In this document: positions 1 to 10,846 of the stretch, one piece after another
How positions within the stretch are numbered: position 1 is the stretch's first letter
Layout of the letters: every line of letters starts with the position of its first letter
Source of the DNA: Cladosporium sp. IMV 00045
Lineage: Eukaryota; Ascomycota; Dothideomycetes; Cladosporiales; Cladosporiaceae
Reading direction: 5' to 3'
Assembly: GCA_001931905.2 (NCBI GenBank)
Contig: MSJI02000738.1
Coordinates: 1 to 55,823, forward strand
DNA: 55,823 nt
The notes under the pieces: model-generated
Databases searched by the model: none
Told to the model about the DNA's origin: nothing
The model's input: only the letters and a program-made list of their open reading frames with translations
Program-made: the position numbers and the translations under genes

Positions 1-2400
1 AGGGAAGGCACGACCCAGGGCGAATGAGGAGTGATGAGGTTGTGATCAACGTCAGGGGAGGCAGGAACAGATGTAGTGCAGAGTTACCTGGCTCTGCATG
101 GCATATCTTTGGCTGCCGGTCGGCGCCAGCCGCAACTATCGACCTTAGCATCGACAACGGCCAGCCGAGCAGATGTCGAATGGGCCAGCCGAGTTGCAAA
201 TAAAGGAGGCCAAGTATACCGGAGACCATCCTGCCTGGGCCAGTGCGGCGGCGGAGCGTGCCGGACAGCATCAGTGCGCTTGGTTAGTCCTCAGCCACTT
301 GATTCTCCCACAGCGTTCGCCCGTGACACTGCTGTTTCATACTGCTCCCGCGCGTGTGCACTTGGGAGCGCGTATTCACCACTGCCGCCCGCGTCGTTAT
401 TCACGTATCAGCCATTTCATGCGTCCGTAGGCGCGTTGCGGAAGACTGGTCGGCGACAACAACCACGAGGACGCTTGTAGCAATGTGGATAACGCGCCGC
501 CGTTGCCCTACTCAACCATCGACAGGCCGTCGACGACCGAACTGGGGGCGTGGCGCCAGCTAGGAGGCAGGGGAGATTCGAGGGGAGCCATGACTCCAAG
601 ATATTTTCCATGGCCGCCTTACCGCAGCATTCCAAAAGGCTGGCTCGGCTGGCTCGGCTTGCACATGGATATTTCTTGTAAAATACCCTAGTTCCATTTC
701 GCTTCGCCTTGCTCGCGCAATCCAAGCCGGCTATTGGCACCGCAAAACTACGGCACCGTGCGCCTGCCATTTGTTTATCACGGCCAGAACGCCCTGCCTT
801 ACTTGGAGCCAATATACAAAGCCCTATATTCCTTACAACACCCGGGGCCTGTACCTTGTGCACGCGAGCTCTCGTGGAGAGATGCGAAACGTACCACAGC
901 GGACCTCGTTCCTCGTCAAGCTTTGCTGAAGTTTCTTGGAAACGCACTCATGGGGCAAGGTCGCTTGATAAATGGGTGTATCCACCCCTTGCCCTGCCTG
1001 TCTTGAGCCTATCAAGCGGGGCGGGAGACTTGGGGTTGAGCACTTTCGCTTCCTCACACGCTCAATTTAGATCACGGGGCTCAACGCTGGCTTCACTATG
1101 GCCAGCTTCTCTGACTTGCATGGATCTTATGGAAAACAACAATTGCGCTGCCTATAGTCGGTGGCCTGCGGGTGTCTCAGACCCACCTGTATAACAAGGT
1201 TTCTGATCGTTTCCAGCGCCACTCGTATGGAACTCACATAAGGCTACTCAGACTGGGTTTTTACCGAACAACGCACAGCACACCCATGCTCTTGAATGCT
1301 GTCAAGACCTTTTCATGTCCACCAGCTCCACCGACTTGATCAGAACTACTCTGGATCATGGTATAGATGTAGGGCTGAACGTCGCTTGTTTGGGCTCGTC
1401 TGTTTCGGTTGCTATACTATCCACAAAAGCGCCGGATGCATCATAACGATCGGACAAGGTAACCATCTCTCGATGGCAGCATGCAGCACGCTGAACCCAC
1501 CTCTCAAAGCTAGGAGATACCACATTACCGAAGCTGAATGCCTTGAATCAGTCATATCAGCCCAGCCAGAAATATCAGCCCACCGCTTCAATCCCAAGGC
1601 CTTGGTACAAAACTTGCATCCCCATTAATCTATCTAGAAGACTAACTCCGGAGGTAAGCAATAATCCAACCACTTTGAAAGATTCGCGGAAGAGCCCGAG
1701 TGCTCTCTTCGCGAGATTCTGAAACGCTTCCTACAAGGATATCGAGATCTGTGCGCGCTATCTGGCAGAGAAATTCGCTTACACTTGTCTGTCAAACACA
1801 TGATCTGATGGCCTCGATCTCGAGAAATGTCTGCTCCTGTTCTATCAACGACCAAGCGAGCGGTCAGGCGATGACGGTCCCGCTGTCTCGTACGATGGAA
1901 ATACAACAACACGGCATGCTATCGGACAACACCGTCTTTGTTATCGATCCATGTTGCTTTGTGTTCTTTGCTTGCTGGCTCTACTGTTGCAAGAGATTCT
2001 GACACAAGTGGTCTTCCATCACGACGATACTCACACGCGCAGAGATCAAGTTTGCATCTTGGGCAAAGCAGGCACCAATGAGACCAGGGTACTGCTACAA
2101 CGGACGGCTTGCCTGCAGCAGTCTCTCACGTAAGCATGACAGCAAGATTATTAATCGCTGACCAGCATGTAAGAGCATGTGCTTGCAGCAAACACTTCAA
2201 TCATGGAGTCTTTACCTGACGTCTTCATTCCAAATCCGTCATAAGTGTTTTGTCATTTCTTCTTGCTAATTCCTCTTCACACAGCCTTCCGTCTCTCTTC
2301 CCATTCCCTTTTCATATGCGACAGCCGGTGTAGCACCCAGGTCCGACCCTACATCCGAGAAATTGTGTCTCCCTAATATATGAGATGCACGGTTCGATCT
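1..2400. other. no supportable gene; accessory-like intergenic DNA
   Basis: Both strands carry only short overlapping open frames with low-complexity or arginine/serine-rich translations that resemble no family I know. I see no tRNA, no repeat array and no intron-joined coding run. It adjoins a block of decayed genes, so it may be old non-coding or degraded sequence. Confidence 0.5.
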
Positions 2401-2460
2401 TCACCATCACGGGGATGACATCAAGGCTGGCTTACGATACTGTTTCTGACGTCGTTCGTC

Positions 2461-2739
2461 ATGCTCGCGGCAGGTATCGGCACAGCGACGTTAGATGCCG
2501 TAAGATGCGGACCGGAAGTCCTGGATAGCTTTGTGTTCGCGCTGAGAGACAATAAATACGTGCAGGTCGCGTTGGGGTCGTCGATGGACGATAGCGCCGA
2601 CATGGCAAAGCGACTGCGTAAAGCAAGAGTTCGTTTCGGGGATGTCCACCCTAGTGAAGACGTTGGCCATGTTGCTATCGGAACGCTTGCGGACAGCGAG
2701 ATCATCGAGCCTTTGAGGCAGGGCAGGCGGTATGCTTGA
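2461..2739 (+). CDS. possible C-terminal coding fragment, unrecognised
   Basis: An open frame of 92 codons begins at an ATG and ends GRRYA. Its composition is protein-like: hydrophobic and charged residues alternate (segments such as VLDSFVFALRDNKYVQVALG and RFGDVHPSEDVGHVAIGTL), unlike the neighbouring noise. The same frame is closed upstream by a TGA at 2416-2418, and another frame is open just upstream from the ATG at 2416, so this may be the last exon or a frameshifted remnant of a longer gene. I do not recognise a family. It lies 60 bp before a 5S rRNA fragment and before two broken genes, so a relic is as likely as a live gene. Confidence 0.25.
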   Translation: MLAAGIGTATLDAVRCGPEVLDSFVFALRDNKYVQVALGSSMDDSADMAKRLRKARVRFGDVHPSEDVGHVAIGTLADSEIIEPLRQGRRYA

Positions 2740-2800
2740 AGCGTAGCAATGAAAAAGCTGTGGGCTATGTGTCAATGGGCGTAGATCAAGCTACTGACTC

Positions 2801-2841
2801 ATATACAACCACAGGTCAGTGGAAACTGGGCATCCCGTTCG
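2801..2841 (+). pseudogene. 5S rRNA 5' fragment (nt 1-41)
   Basis: These 41 bases align without gaps to the first 41 bases of the complete 5S gene at 7134-7174, with 37 identical by eye. All four differences are transitions. The similarity stops abruptly after the CATCCCGTTCG segment, so helices II-V and the internal Pol III promoter are missing. It cannot be a functional 5S gene. It has the same orientation as the complete copy and as the 3' fragment at 10014. Confidence 0.8.
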
Positions 2842-3435
2842 AGATCTCCTGATTTCACATTCGATACGAGTAATAGAATCCTGGTGCATTGGTGTTAGCT
2901 AAGCCACTTCTGGCACTTCAATCCTAGTTGGCATACCTGGCATCAAATTGAGCCAAACTACGTCGCGATCCGAAGCTTAGTCAGCCGACAAGAGGAAACG
3001 GATTGCACCAAGCACGTGGCTACAAAGATCTATGGCTACCAGCAAGGCTCAAATTCGAATTCCAGCCCCTTATTCCATGTCCCTAATTCCGGTTCTTGGT
3101 TTCTGATGGCTGCATCGCTTCCTGGGCTCAAGCCCTAGGGGCCCAACTTTACCAGCCTCAGCTGGACTTTAGCAAACTGCATGATAGCTCGTTTGGTCTC
3201 GTTCCTCGCCTAGTCTCATGCGGTGCTACCACTCACAAGTGAGAAAGTCTGGCAGAGCCAATCACGCCGCCTCCCTCTATACACAGTGCATGTGATCCTG
3301 CGCCACCGCTGCCGCATCTAAAATAGACAAGGCTGAGCAAATCAGGCTGTAGAATGAGAATTGTAATATGAAGAGCTCCTTTAACATGCGCGTCGTTGGC
3401 TGATTGCGATCCAAGGTTTTAAGTCGCCCACGATC

Positions 3436-6028
3436 ATGTCTGCTTCCACAGATGCGACCTCTGTAAGAGCGAACGGCCCCGAGAACCCTGCTGCTGATGT
3501 GGGTTCTAACGACTTAAGCCCGTCTGGGCTCACGTCGCCAGTGACAGAGACTACTGGGCCTGCCGTTGATACCGTCGATGTTGATAACTACGAATTGGAT
3601 TGTCTAGAGTTCTTCTCCTGAGTACCGACAGATATTGCAAACATCGCCGGCGACCTTCGCGAACCACGAGACAATCGACCACAGAAGAGCAGACCGGAAG
3701 AAACAATCCGCTTACTTTCCGATACCCTGGAAGATGGCAGCGCAGTGTCTGATACAGAATCAGGGGCACCACGCTATGCGAGTCGAGAAAGTATATCGCA
3801 GCTCATTCCTGACTGCGATCCCAACAATAAGCGGGCACGAACTTGCCGTGTCATGATGTCAAGAAGGAAGGTTATGCTGGCAACACAGACAACACTCGCA
3901 TTCGTTGTGTTCCTGGCAAACATCGCATGGACGGTCTGGGCAACCAAGAGTCACCCGGCGTCTGGTGTCATTGGCAGCCTATCGATCGGTCGCTGCAGCC
4001 GCATCAGGAACGTGAACATTGGTATTCACTTACTGCTCAACATCTTTTCTAGTCTGTTCCTCGGCGCAGGGAACTATTGCATGCAGATCTTGGTTGCACC
4101 GACAGGTGCAGAAGTGCTGTCAGCACACGATTCTGGTACATACTTCGACATCGGCATTCACAGCATACACAACCTGAGGCGCATCAATTGGAACCGAAAG
4201 CTGCTTTGGCTTGGGCTGGGGATTTGCTCGACTCTGTTGCACCTTATGTAAGTATCACGGGCGAGATTGTACCATCATATGGGCTTGCTGACAGGCAGGG
4301 CAGATGGAACTCCGCCGTCTTCACTTCGAGACCATTCGTCGCTTTTCCAGTGGCTGGCGTGACCAACGACTTTCTTCAAGTGTCTGATGATTGGGCCTCG
4401 CAACGCCCAATACTGGACCCAGAAATCGCCCACAATAGTTCGGCCATCTACGCTCTTCACGAACATGCGCGGAACTTTACGCGCATGAGTAATCTAGAAT
4501 GTATGGAAACGTACATAGACCCTCGCAAACCAAGCAGCGAGCTCGTACTTGTGGCCAATATCACTGCTGCTCAGAACAACGAATCTTCCCTCGTTTTTGG
4601 ATGGATAAGTGGCAGTAACTCCGCACGATGGGACTCGGCCACATTCTGGATCTGCCGACATCGAGGGGCCAAACACGATCGCTTCTGTAACATGAATTGG
4701 GCACGGGAGTTCCAGGATGAATGGACAGTCGGCCAGGACTTTTATACGCCAGATGGTGAACGACATAGTGCAGTGATTACTGTTGAGTATTGTCTGATTG
4801 GCGAGCAATCAAACAAGATGCCAGAGCGATGCGAATCGCTATACAACAAATTTCTCTTATTTGTGATTTGCACGCTCACGCTACTGGACTCCGGCCTGAT
4901 ACTTGCGGTGCTCGTTCTGCACCAGAAACACACCTTAGTGCAAGTCGGCGATGCCATTACCGAAGCACTGGACAACCCTAGCAGCCATCACCAGCCGGAC
5001 ACAAATGTACTGGCATCCCGACGTAGGTACGTAATCTTGATGCGCAAGAGATGGTCGCCACAGGCCAGACCTCGGTGGCACAAAGCGATCACACGGAGAG
5101 CATGGATAATTTCAATCACGCTGTAAGATAGCCCAGTCCAATATCACAGGCCTTCTCGCTGACACCATGACTTCTCGCAGTTTGATGTTGGCAATTGCTC
5201 TTGGCTTCAGCCTTTTCGGCACCGCACTTTCGGCATAGCGTGACTTCCAATTGTCTACGAGCCTTTCCTCTTTGATGGAACAAGGCCTAGGCAAGATTTC
5301 TCATGCGTCTTTGATCAGGGGACCATTGGTATCCCGCAGCAACCTACAGGGCGCCGCTCAAATCTGGCACGTCCTTTTCGCCAACATGTTTCAACTTCTG
5401 ATCAGCTTCGAGTATCTATTCTACAACAGCATCTTGACTTGCCAAGTCGTCGGCGATGAATTCGTCCGATACTTCACGGAGAGGAAAGCTTTACGAGTAT
5501 CTTCTCCCAGTAACGCAATGCAGCGCTCTTCCTATTTCCTCTCACTGCCGTGGAAGTACGCTGGTCCACAAATGCTTGCGTTCGTCGTACTTCACTGGCT
5601 GGTGTCCCAGAGCGTCTTCACAGTGCAGACCTCATGCTATGGGCCAGGTCCGAATGGTCAACGCATACCATCCAGTGATGCTTCAAGGGTGGGCTTCTCA
5701 GCTCTGGGCATTCTACTTACTACTCTATTGGGTGTATTGCTGCTCGCTGTATTGCTTGGGCTCAGCATATTTCGCCGATACCCCAATGTGCCAGACGACT
5801 TTCCACGCATGGCGGTCAACAGCGCGGCCATCAGTGCCAACTGTCATAGACCTTCGAAAGACATTGATGCCAGTCTGTTTCCTGTGCGCCTTGGAGTGGG
5901 ATGTTGACCTGGTAGAGGGCTGCGATGAGCGCATCGCATTCTCATCAAACAGAGAGATAGAAATGCCTATACCGGGGGTTGAGTACGAGATGGCTAGCTG
6001 GACCGTGGCTGATGGCAAAACAGGCTAG
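3436..6028 (+). pseudogene. DUF6536-type multi-pass membrane protein gene, broken
   Basis: The reading matches the fungal DUF6536 membrane-protein family, function unknown. Landmarks are the first membrane segment (about 3860-3940), the NIGIHLLLNIFSSLFLGAGN and NYCMQ motifs, LHLIWNSAVF across a clean intron at 4248-4303, and a C-terminal half with TYF/LLISFEYLFYN-like membrane segments, RVSSP and WLVSQS. A second clean intron is 5123-5180. Three lesions break the frame: TGA at 3619-3621, where the frame continues with plausible acidic sequence; TAG at 5236-5238 between two coding stretches in the same frame; and a shift near 5895-5905, where GVG ends and the conserved tail (EGCDERIAFSS to VEYEMA) continues in the next frame. 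I found no intron with good signals that removes them. Alternative: unusual splicing rescues one stop. Family call sure, pseudogene call fairly sure. Confidence 0.75.
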
Positions 6029-6128
6029 GAAGCGAGGATGAGGTCGCAGTGCAGAGCAATGGTTTCATTTCACGAATTTCAATAATATAAACAATTTGAC
6101 GACACTACCCCAACGATCGTATCCCGCA

Positions 6129-6510
6129 TCAGTGCGCATCGAAGCGTGCAAAGCCTCCAAAATGGTCCAAATTGACATACTTCAACTCCTCAGAGAGCAA
6201 GTCTTCTCCTTTGATCCATTTAGCCACTTGCTGATGATGTGGAAGTTTGGGACGGGACTTCAGTGCCTCGCGATCATCGATACTGTCTCGTTAGTGCTGT
6301 TTGGCGGTCACGACCTCTGGGGTACTGGTACCGAAAGTAAGCAAAGAAAGTTGTTGCACCATCACGGTAGTCGCCGCTGATGGCAGTCGAGTACTCGGTG
6401 ACATTAGGCTCATGGGCCTCGACCTCTTTCGTCACCCATTCTAACACTTCTCGTACTCTTGCCTCCTTGCCCTTGTTGGGCTGGATGATGACCAGGACTG
6501 CAGATGTCAT
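6129..6510 (-). CDS. ABM-fold (antibiotic biosynthesis monooxygenase-like) small protein
   Basis: Two exons, 6332-6510 and 6129-6282, join across a 49-bp intron (GT at 6331, CACTAAC branch site, CAG ending at 6283) to give 110 aa. The frame is intact from ATG to TGA. The first 60 residues show the ferredoxin-like pattern of ABM dimeric alpha-beta barrels: a beta strand SAVLVIIQP, a helix KEARVREVLEWVTKEVEAHE, then EYSTAISGD and a strand FFAYFRI. The second exon gives ALKSRPKLPHHQQVAKWIK and ends with a strand near FGGFARF. Family members are cofactor-free monooxygenases or small stress proteins; the substrate cannot be read from sequence. It is the only evidently intact protein gene between the broken DUF6536 and NACHT genes. 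Confidence 0.75.
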
Positions 6511-7098
6511 GTTGTGTGCTTGTAAGCGGCTAATAATGCTTTTGGGCAGAGAGAGTTTGTTGTAGTTTCGATAATCAGGTCATCTAGGAAAGGGAATGCG
6601 AGACGGCCTGGTGTCTGAGGGTAGCGAGAAGATTCCTGAGAGTGGGCAAGACGGCGATATATGTCAGTGGCCAGCTAGAAAGCTGTGGTCCCACTGATTG
6701 CGATCTCCTGTTTATGCTGATTGTGGGCTGACAGCTCAGAGTGCTATGGGCTTTATTAGATGCCATTGTCAGACGATGGTGGCGTGATGCCTGGCCACGA
6801 GGCGTGATCTTCAACCACTTGTACATTGTATACCCTAAGCCGGTAAGTCTCTATTGTGCGGCACTCTGCGACTCAAACTTTGGCACCCACTGGAAATGCC
6901 GCTCGAACCCTCCTGCAAAGGTCCTGCGTCTTGCGATGCAGACCCGACCTCAGCCGTCCTACTCGTTCCATTCTGTCAATAATAGGCGTCTCGAGCCTCA
7001 TCGCCGTCTTGTGGTTGCAAGTAGCAGTCCATTCGCCATTGGTGCTGTTTTTACAGCGAACAGTCCGCACAGCCTAGGCGCCAAAAAAGTCAACATTT

Positions 7099-7107
7099 GT
7101 ATATTTA
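7099..7107 (+). promoter_or_regulatory. TATA-like element upstream of the 5S gene
   Basis: An AT-only motif (GTATATTTA) sits about 27-35 bases before the 5S start, in an AT-rich stretch. Upstream TATA-like elements at this distance assist Pol III transcription of fungal 5S genes. This is a positional inference. Confidence 0.4.
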
Positions 7108-7133
7108 GAATTTAAAAAACATCTCATGATATC

Positions 7134-7252
7134 ACATACGACCACAGGTCAGTGAAAACTGGGCATCCCGTCCGCTCTGCCATACATAAGCACTGAACCG
7201 GGCGACTAGTACTAGAGTGGGTGACCATCTGGGAATCCCGCCTGTTGTATGT
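7134..7252 (+). rRNA. 5S ribosomal RNA, complete dispersed copy
   Basis: The 119-nt sequence starts ACATACGACC and ends TGTTGTATGT, so the two ends pair as helix I. Inside are the GGGCATCCCGTCCG segment of helix II-III/loop B and the GGGTGACCATCTGGGAATCCC segment of helix IV-V, in the order and spacing of ascomycete 5S rRNA. Length is normal. T-runs follow at 7256-7260 and 7265-7270. The gene lies alone rather than in a tandem array, as usual for Pezizomycotina. Its loops differ from textbook filamentous-fungal 5S at several places, so it may be one of several sequence classes or a slowly decaying copy. Confidence 0.85.
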
Positions 7253-7255
7253 TCA

Positions 7256-7270
7256 TTTTTGTCGTTTTTT
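7256..7270 (+). terminator. Pol III terminator T-runs after 5S
   Basis: Five Ts (7256-7260) and six Ts (7265-7270) follow the 5S 3' end by 4 and 13 bases, as expected for RNA polymerase III termination. Confidence 0.6.
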
Positions 7271-7438
7271 GCCTTGTCTTGCCTTTCCATGAACAACCTC
7301 CCAGTGTCGAGCGAAGGATCGTTCTACGGACTCGGATTGTTCAATGCAAGCCTGGGGCAATACAGTCACAGCGAGTCACCAGCGGATACGCACACCAGCT
7401 ATGGGCTTCATACTTTGACTCGCTGTCATAACCAATGC

Positions 7439-9762
7439 TCATTTATCAAAAAGTCTGGCGACTAAGGTAAGACATATGTGCAAACAACAATCGCATATCA
7501 ACCTCGAAGCCAGACCAAAACTAGGATCAAGCGGAAATGACCCTTTGTTGGGCGAGAGAAGCTCAATCAAGGGTCTGCATCCCACGATGCCCACAATTGC
7601 CACGACTGCATCTTTGCTTGTCCCTAGAAGTATGCACTTCGCACATTTACATCCGAGATTCACCAGACATTCAGACAATGCATCGAGACAGAGGCTAGAT
7701 GCCGCCCAAGATTGAGTGATAACATCGAAGACCAAGCACCAGGATGTCCATTGCAGCCGAACCAGCACGCCGCGGAGATAAGAAAATGTGATGTACGCGT
7801 ACAATGATTGAGCGAATTGTTCCCGGTGCCCCAGAGGATGACAAGGTAGCCGTCGAACCAAGGTGTGGGATTCAACCCCGATGAGCGTTGCCAATCGTTG
7901 GTCCAACACCCACGTGAGCTTTATCGCGACCTTCGTGCAGCTGAAATGGTGCAACAGAAACAGCATGAAGGTGTAATTCTCGTCGATATCGATTATGCAA
8001 TTCAACCAAAGCACAACACGAGTGAACATCATCGCCGTTTCGTGTTAGATTCGCATCCTAAACAGTGTCGACAGCCCAACGGTAATCCAAGCTTTAAGCT
8101 GATCTTTCGTCGTACCCAGCGTGATGTGTGCGGCCGACCAAATCGTGCTATATTGCATCAGTGTCTCCGCAGTCGGAAGGTTACTGCGACTGATGCAGAC
8201 TCGGGTCTCATGAGGTTCCAGGAAGCGATTCAAGCGTTCGTTAATCCGTGCAACCGCCGGTACGAAGGGATTCATCGTTATTGCCATCGTAACCGAATTA
8301 CGCATGGCCCATAGACAAGCTTTGATAATGAGCTGTTCGCCAGAGGGAAAGTAAATATGTCTTCTATTCTCAAAGTGCTCGCTGATAGAAGAGTGAGCCA
8401 CTAACACTCTAGTATGAGCTTGGGCCTTATTGCATAGATCGCTGATACCTAAGTGTGGGCATGCGTGCCTCTCGGTCTTTACGAGACCAGCACACAGGCG
8501 TTCTAGATCTGGCAGAAAGTCTGAACCAACAATCGATTTGCTTCCCATGCAGACTGCGACAGCCTCATTAAGTGCGAGCACGCTGAGAGGCTGCTTAGTC
8601 AACAAGATCCAGGTAAGGGCAATGCGGGCTTGATCGTGTTGATATCGATGTCGTTGACTGGTAGCTCGCTTCCATGCTTGATCGTAATCCTCACTCAGTG
8701 TCTCTGGCAATGTGTCTAGACAGTGATAGATCTCACTGATAGTCATACAATCCAGTATTCGGACGAGATGGCGACTGACGAGCAGGAACCTGGATGTATC
8801 TACTTCAGTATAGCTCAAGCTATTCGCGTAGCACCCAGCGTAACTCACATATCAGCTGACTCAAGAAGCTTCGTTGTAATGTCTTTGATGACATGTTTGC
8901 CATGTGTTTCTCGGCCACTTTGGGTTTTGACTAGACTCATGAGCTGATAAGCCTTTGGGGACTTGAACGACTCCGATATTAGGCATTCAACGTCGAACTC
9001 TTTTGTAGACAACTCAATCGACGTATGTCCGAAATGGTCCTCACCGACATCAGCCTCGTCGAGCTGGAATCGAGAGGTTATGAATAGCTTGACGCCAAAC
9101 AGAGACGAAGGGTGAAGACAGTGCAGAACCTCGGCCCTGACGGAGGCAGTCAACTCGTCTAGACCGTCTGGAATGATGACCGGTGATGCGTTTGCATGAA
9201 CTGAAACTGCTTCGCTCAATCAGTCCAGCAACTCCGCCAATGTTGGACCCTGCTTTCCTGGGGGACAGGTCTTTCGAAAAGCGTGTCTGACTCTCTCCGG
9301 AATATCGCGACAGCCTTCTTTGGAGCCCTTGTACAGTTGTGCTAGAATTGTGCCAATGACCAGCTCTGAAGTAGTGTAGTTTTGTTCAGCGTGGTAGAAG
9401 TAGACCACTGCAGTCCGAGGCTGTGGTGTTGGGCTACTTTCCAGTTTTTCGACGATTCTCGATGCAAGTATGGTTTTACCCATACCCATCGTTCCGTAGC
9501 ACCACAAATTCCGAGCCCTATCTTCGTTGTGATTATCGGCGGCCAGCCATACCGTCAAGATCGTACTTTCGAGGAACCAATTGAGCGTACCAGGCTGATA
9601 GCCCATATGTATCTTTTCGTGTCTTGACCATGGATTTATCAAGCCATGCAACCATCTCAGAATCTTCGCATCTTCTGACCTCTCAACCCAGTGGTTGTTG
9701 CCCAAGTGCACACGAGCATGACCACCGATGCGGATATTGCGATATCTGTTGCATAGCGACAT
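7439..9762 (-). pseudogene. STAND/NACHT NTPase (NLR-like) gene, broken
   Basis: From the ATG at 9762 the frame gives the typical fungal NACHT entry (WERSEDAKILRWLHGL-like, then QPGTLNWFLES), a Walker A GTMGMGKT at residues 90-97, and about residue 180 a TGA at 9220-9222. The same frame continues with a Walker B-like segment PVIIPDGLDEL and the sensor LFITSRFQLDEAD. A clean 59-bp intron (8790-8848, GTGAGT...CAG) joins ADM to FLLVSRHLVRILDC, followed by the winged-helix-like LPETLSEDYDQAW and HSSISEHF segments. A TAA at 8045-8047 interrupts again; the frame stays open to 7439 (196 codons, unrecognised). Living relatives act in heterokaryon incompatibility or fungal innate immunity. The first exon may lie upstream of 9762. 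No well-formed intron removes either stop, so I call it a pseudogene. Confidence 0.7.
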
Positions 9763-10013
9763 TAAATGAACCGGCAGGGAGGGGTCTCGAAGAGACAGTA
9801 TAATAGTGAAGCCAAAGGTGGGAAAGAGGTAGCGTCTTAGTGTTTACTAGTTGGAAAACAGTGGGCCAGCTATAAGCACACAAGTACCTGATGGACAATA
9901 ATGAGGTGGCGCATCGCTGCTGGATGCTATTTATTCGAAACTAAGGCCGCCTGTATCTAGAATCTTTCGGTTTGATAGGACGCCGCAACCTAGATTGCTG
10001 CCTGGAGTGACTG

Positions 10014-10051
10014 GGCGACTAGTACTATAGTGGGTGGCCATCTGGAAATGC
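10014..10051 (+). pseudogene. 5S rRNA 3' fragment (about nt 68-105)
   Basis: Thirty-eight bases align without gaps to 7201-7238 of the complete 5S gene, with 34 identical by eye (GGCGACTAGTACTA, AGTGGGTG, CCATCTGG blocks). Similarity ends before helix I is completed. There is no recognisable 5' half next to it. It has the same orientation as the fragment at 2801. Confidence 0.75.
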
Positions 10052-10846
10052 CCAATTATTAATGAGCGGCGATTAACCGCTTCGAGCCACTAAGTACAGA
10101 ATAGAATTAACGCCATGCAGAGTGATACTTCACGCAAATGATACATCCAGCCGGCTTCAAGATCGTGCCAAACATCGTGAAAACTCATGACCAAATAAAG
10201 AGACCGATATCCGTGGTATGAACCTATCTTAATGCATGGAAAAAGAAGAACGACCATCTCAAAAGCAGGCATGGCGCGCGCTTCTCCCATGAACGCCATA
10301 CGCCTTGCTTGCTCGCGGGGATTGGGTATATTCGCGAAACGCTAGTAGAAACTCTTCCATGCCCTTTCCACCGAAGAAATAAAGAACTCTCAGAATGGAT
10401 GCAGTATGATGTAGAACCCGTTCGTGCTGGCCCATTCAAGCTCGTCCCACCATGTGTGTTCTCTTCACCAGAAACATGAATTTTGCACGAGGGGGAGAAG
10501 GGGAAAGAAGTCTTCTGGGGTGTTAGAATTTTCGGTTGGTGACCTACATTCGGTCAGTATGTTTGTGAACGCTTTTGGGTTAGCCTGTTTTGCTCATGTG
10601 TGTGCTGTGCTGTGTGTCAGTAGGAATCGGTTTTGTGGTGTTGATGTGCAAGGAACTGTGGTGTTAAGGTAGGGTTGTGGTCAAGCAAAGTCGCACACCA
10701 GAGAAGCCGGAAAGCCAGGAAGCCAGAAAGCCAAGATCGGCGATATGAAAGTGATAAAGACAGCCAGTAGAGGACGAGGGCGGCACAGCAACAACTGTTT
10801 GTCGAAATGTAGGATGCGCCATCAAGCTTGCGGGAACCTTGGCTGC
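10052..10846. other. intergenic, no gene seen
   Basis: No open frame here has protein-like composition on either strand. The right part is the 3' flank of the acidic-protein gene on the minus strand; it separates the decayed block from the housekeeping block. Confidence 0.5.

Noticed and set aside
417..947. 176-codon minus-strand frame
   Set aside because: Composition is Arg/Ser/Cys-rich without conserved segments, and other frames are open over it too.
7854..7895. Minus-strand sequence resembling a tRNA B box (GGTTGAATCCC)
   Set aside because: No acceptor stem, A box or anticodon arm at the right distance; it lies within the NACHT 3' open frame.
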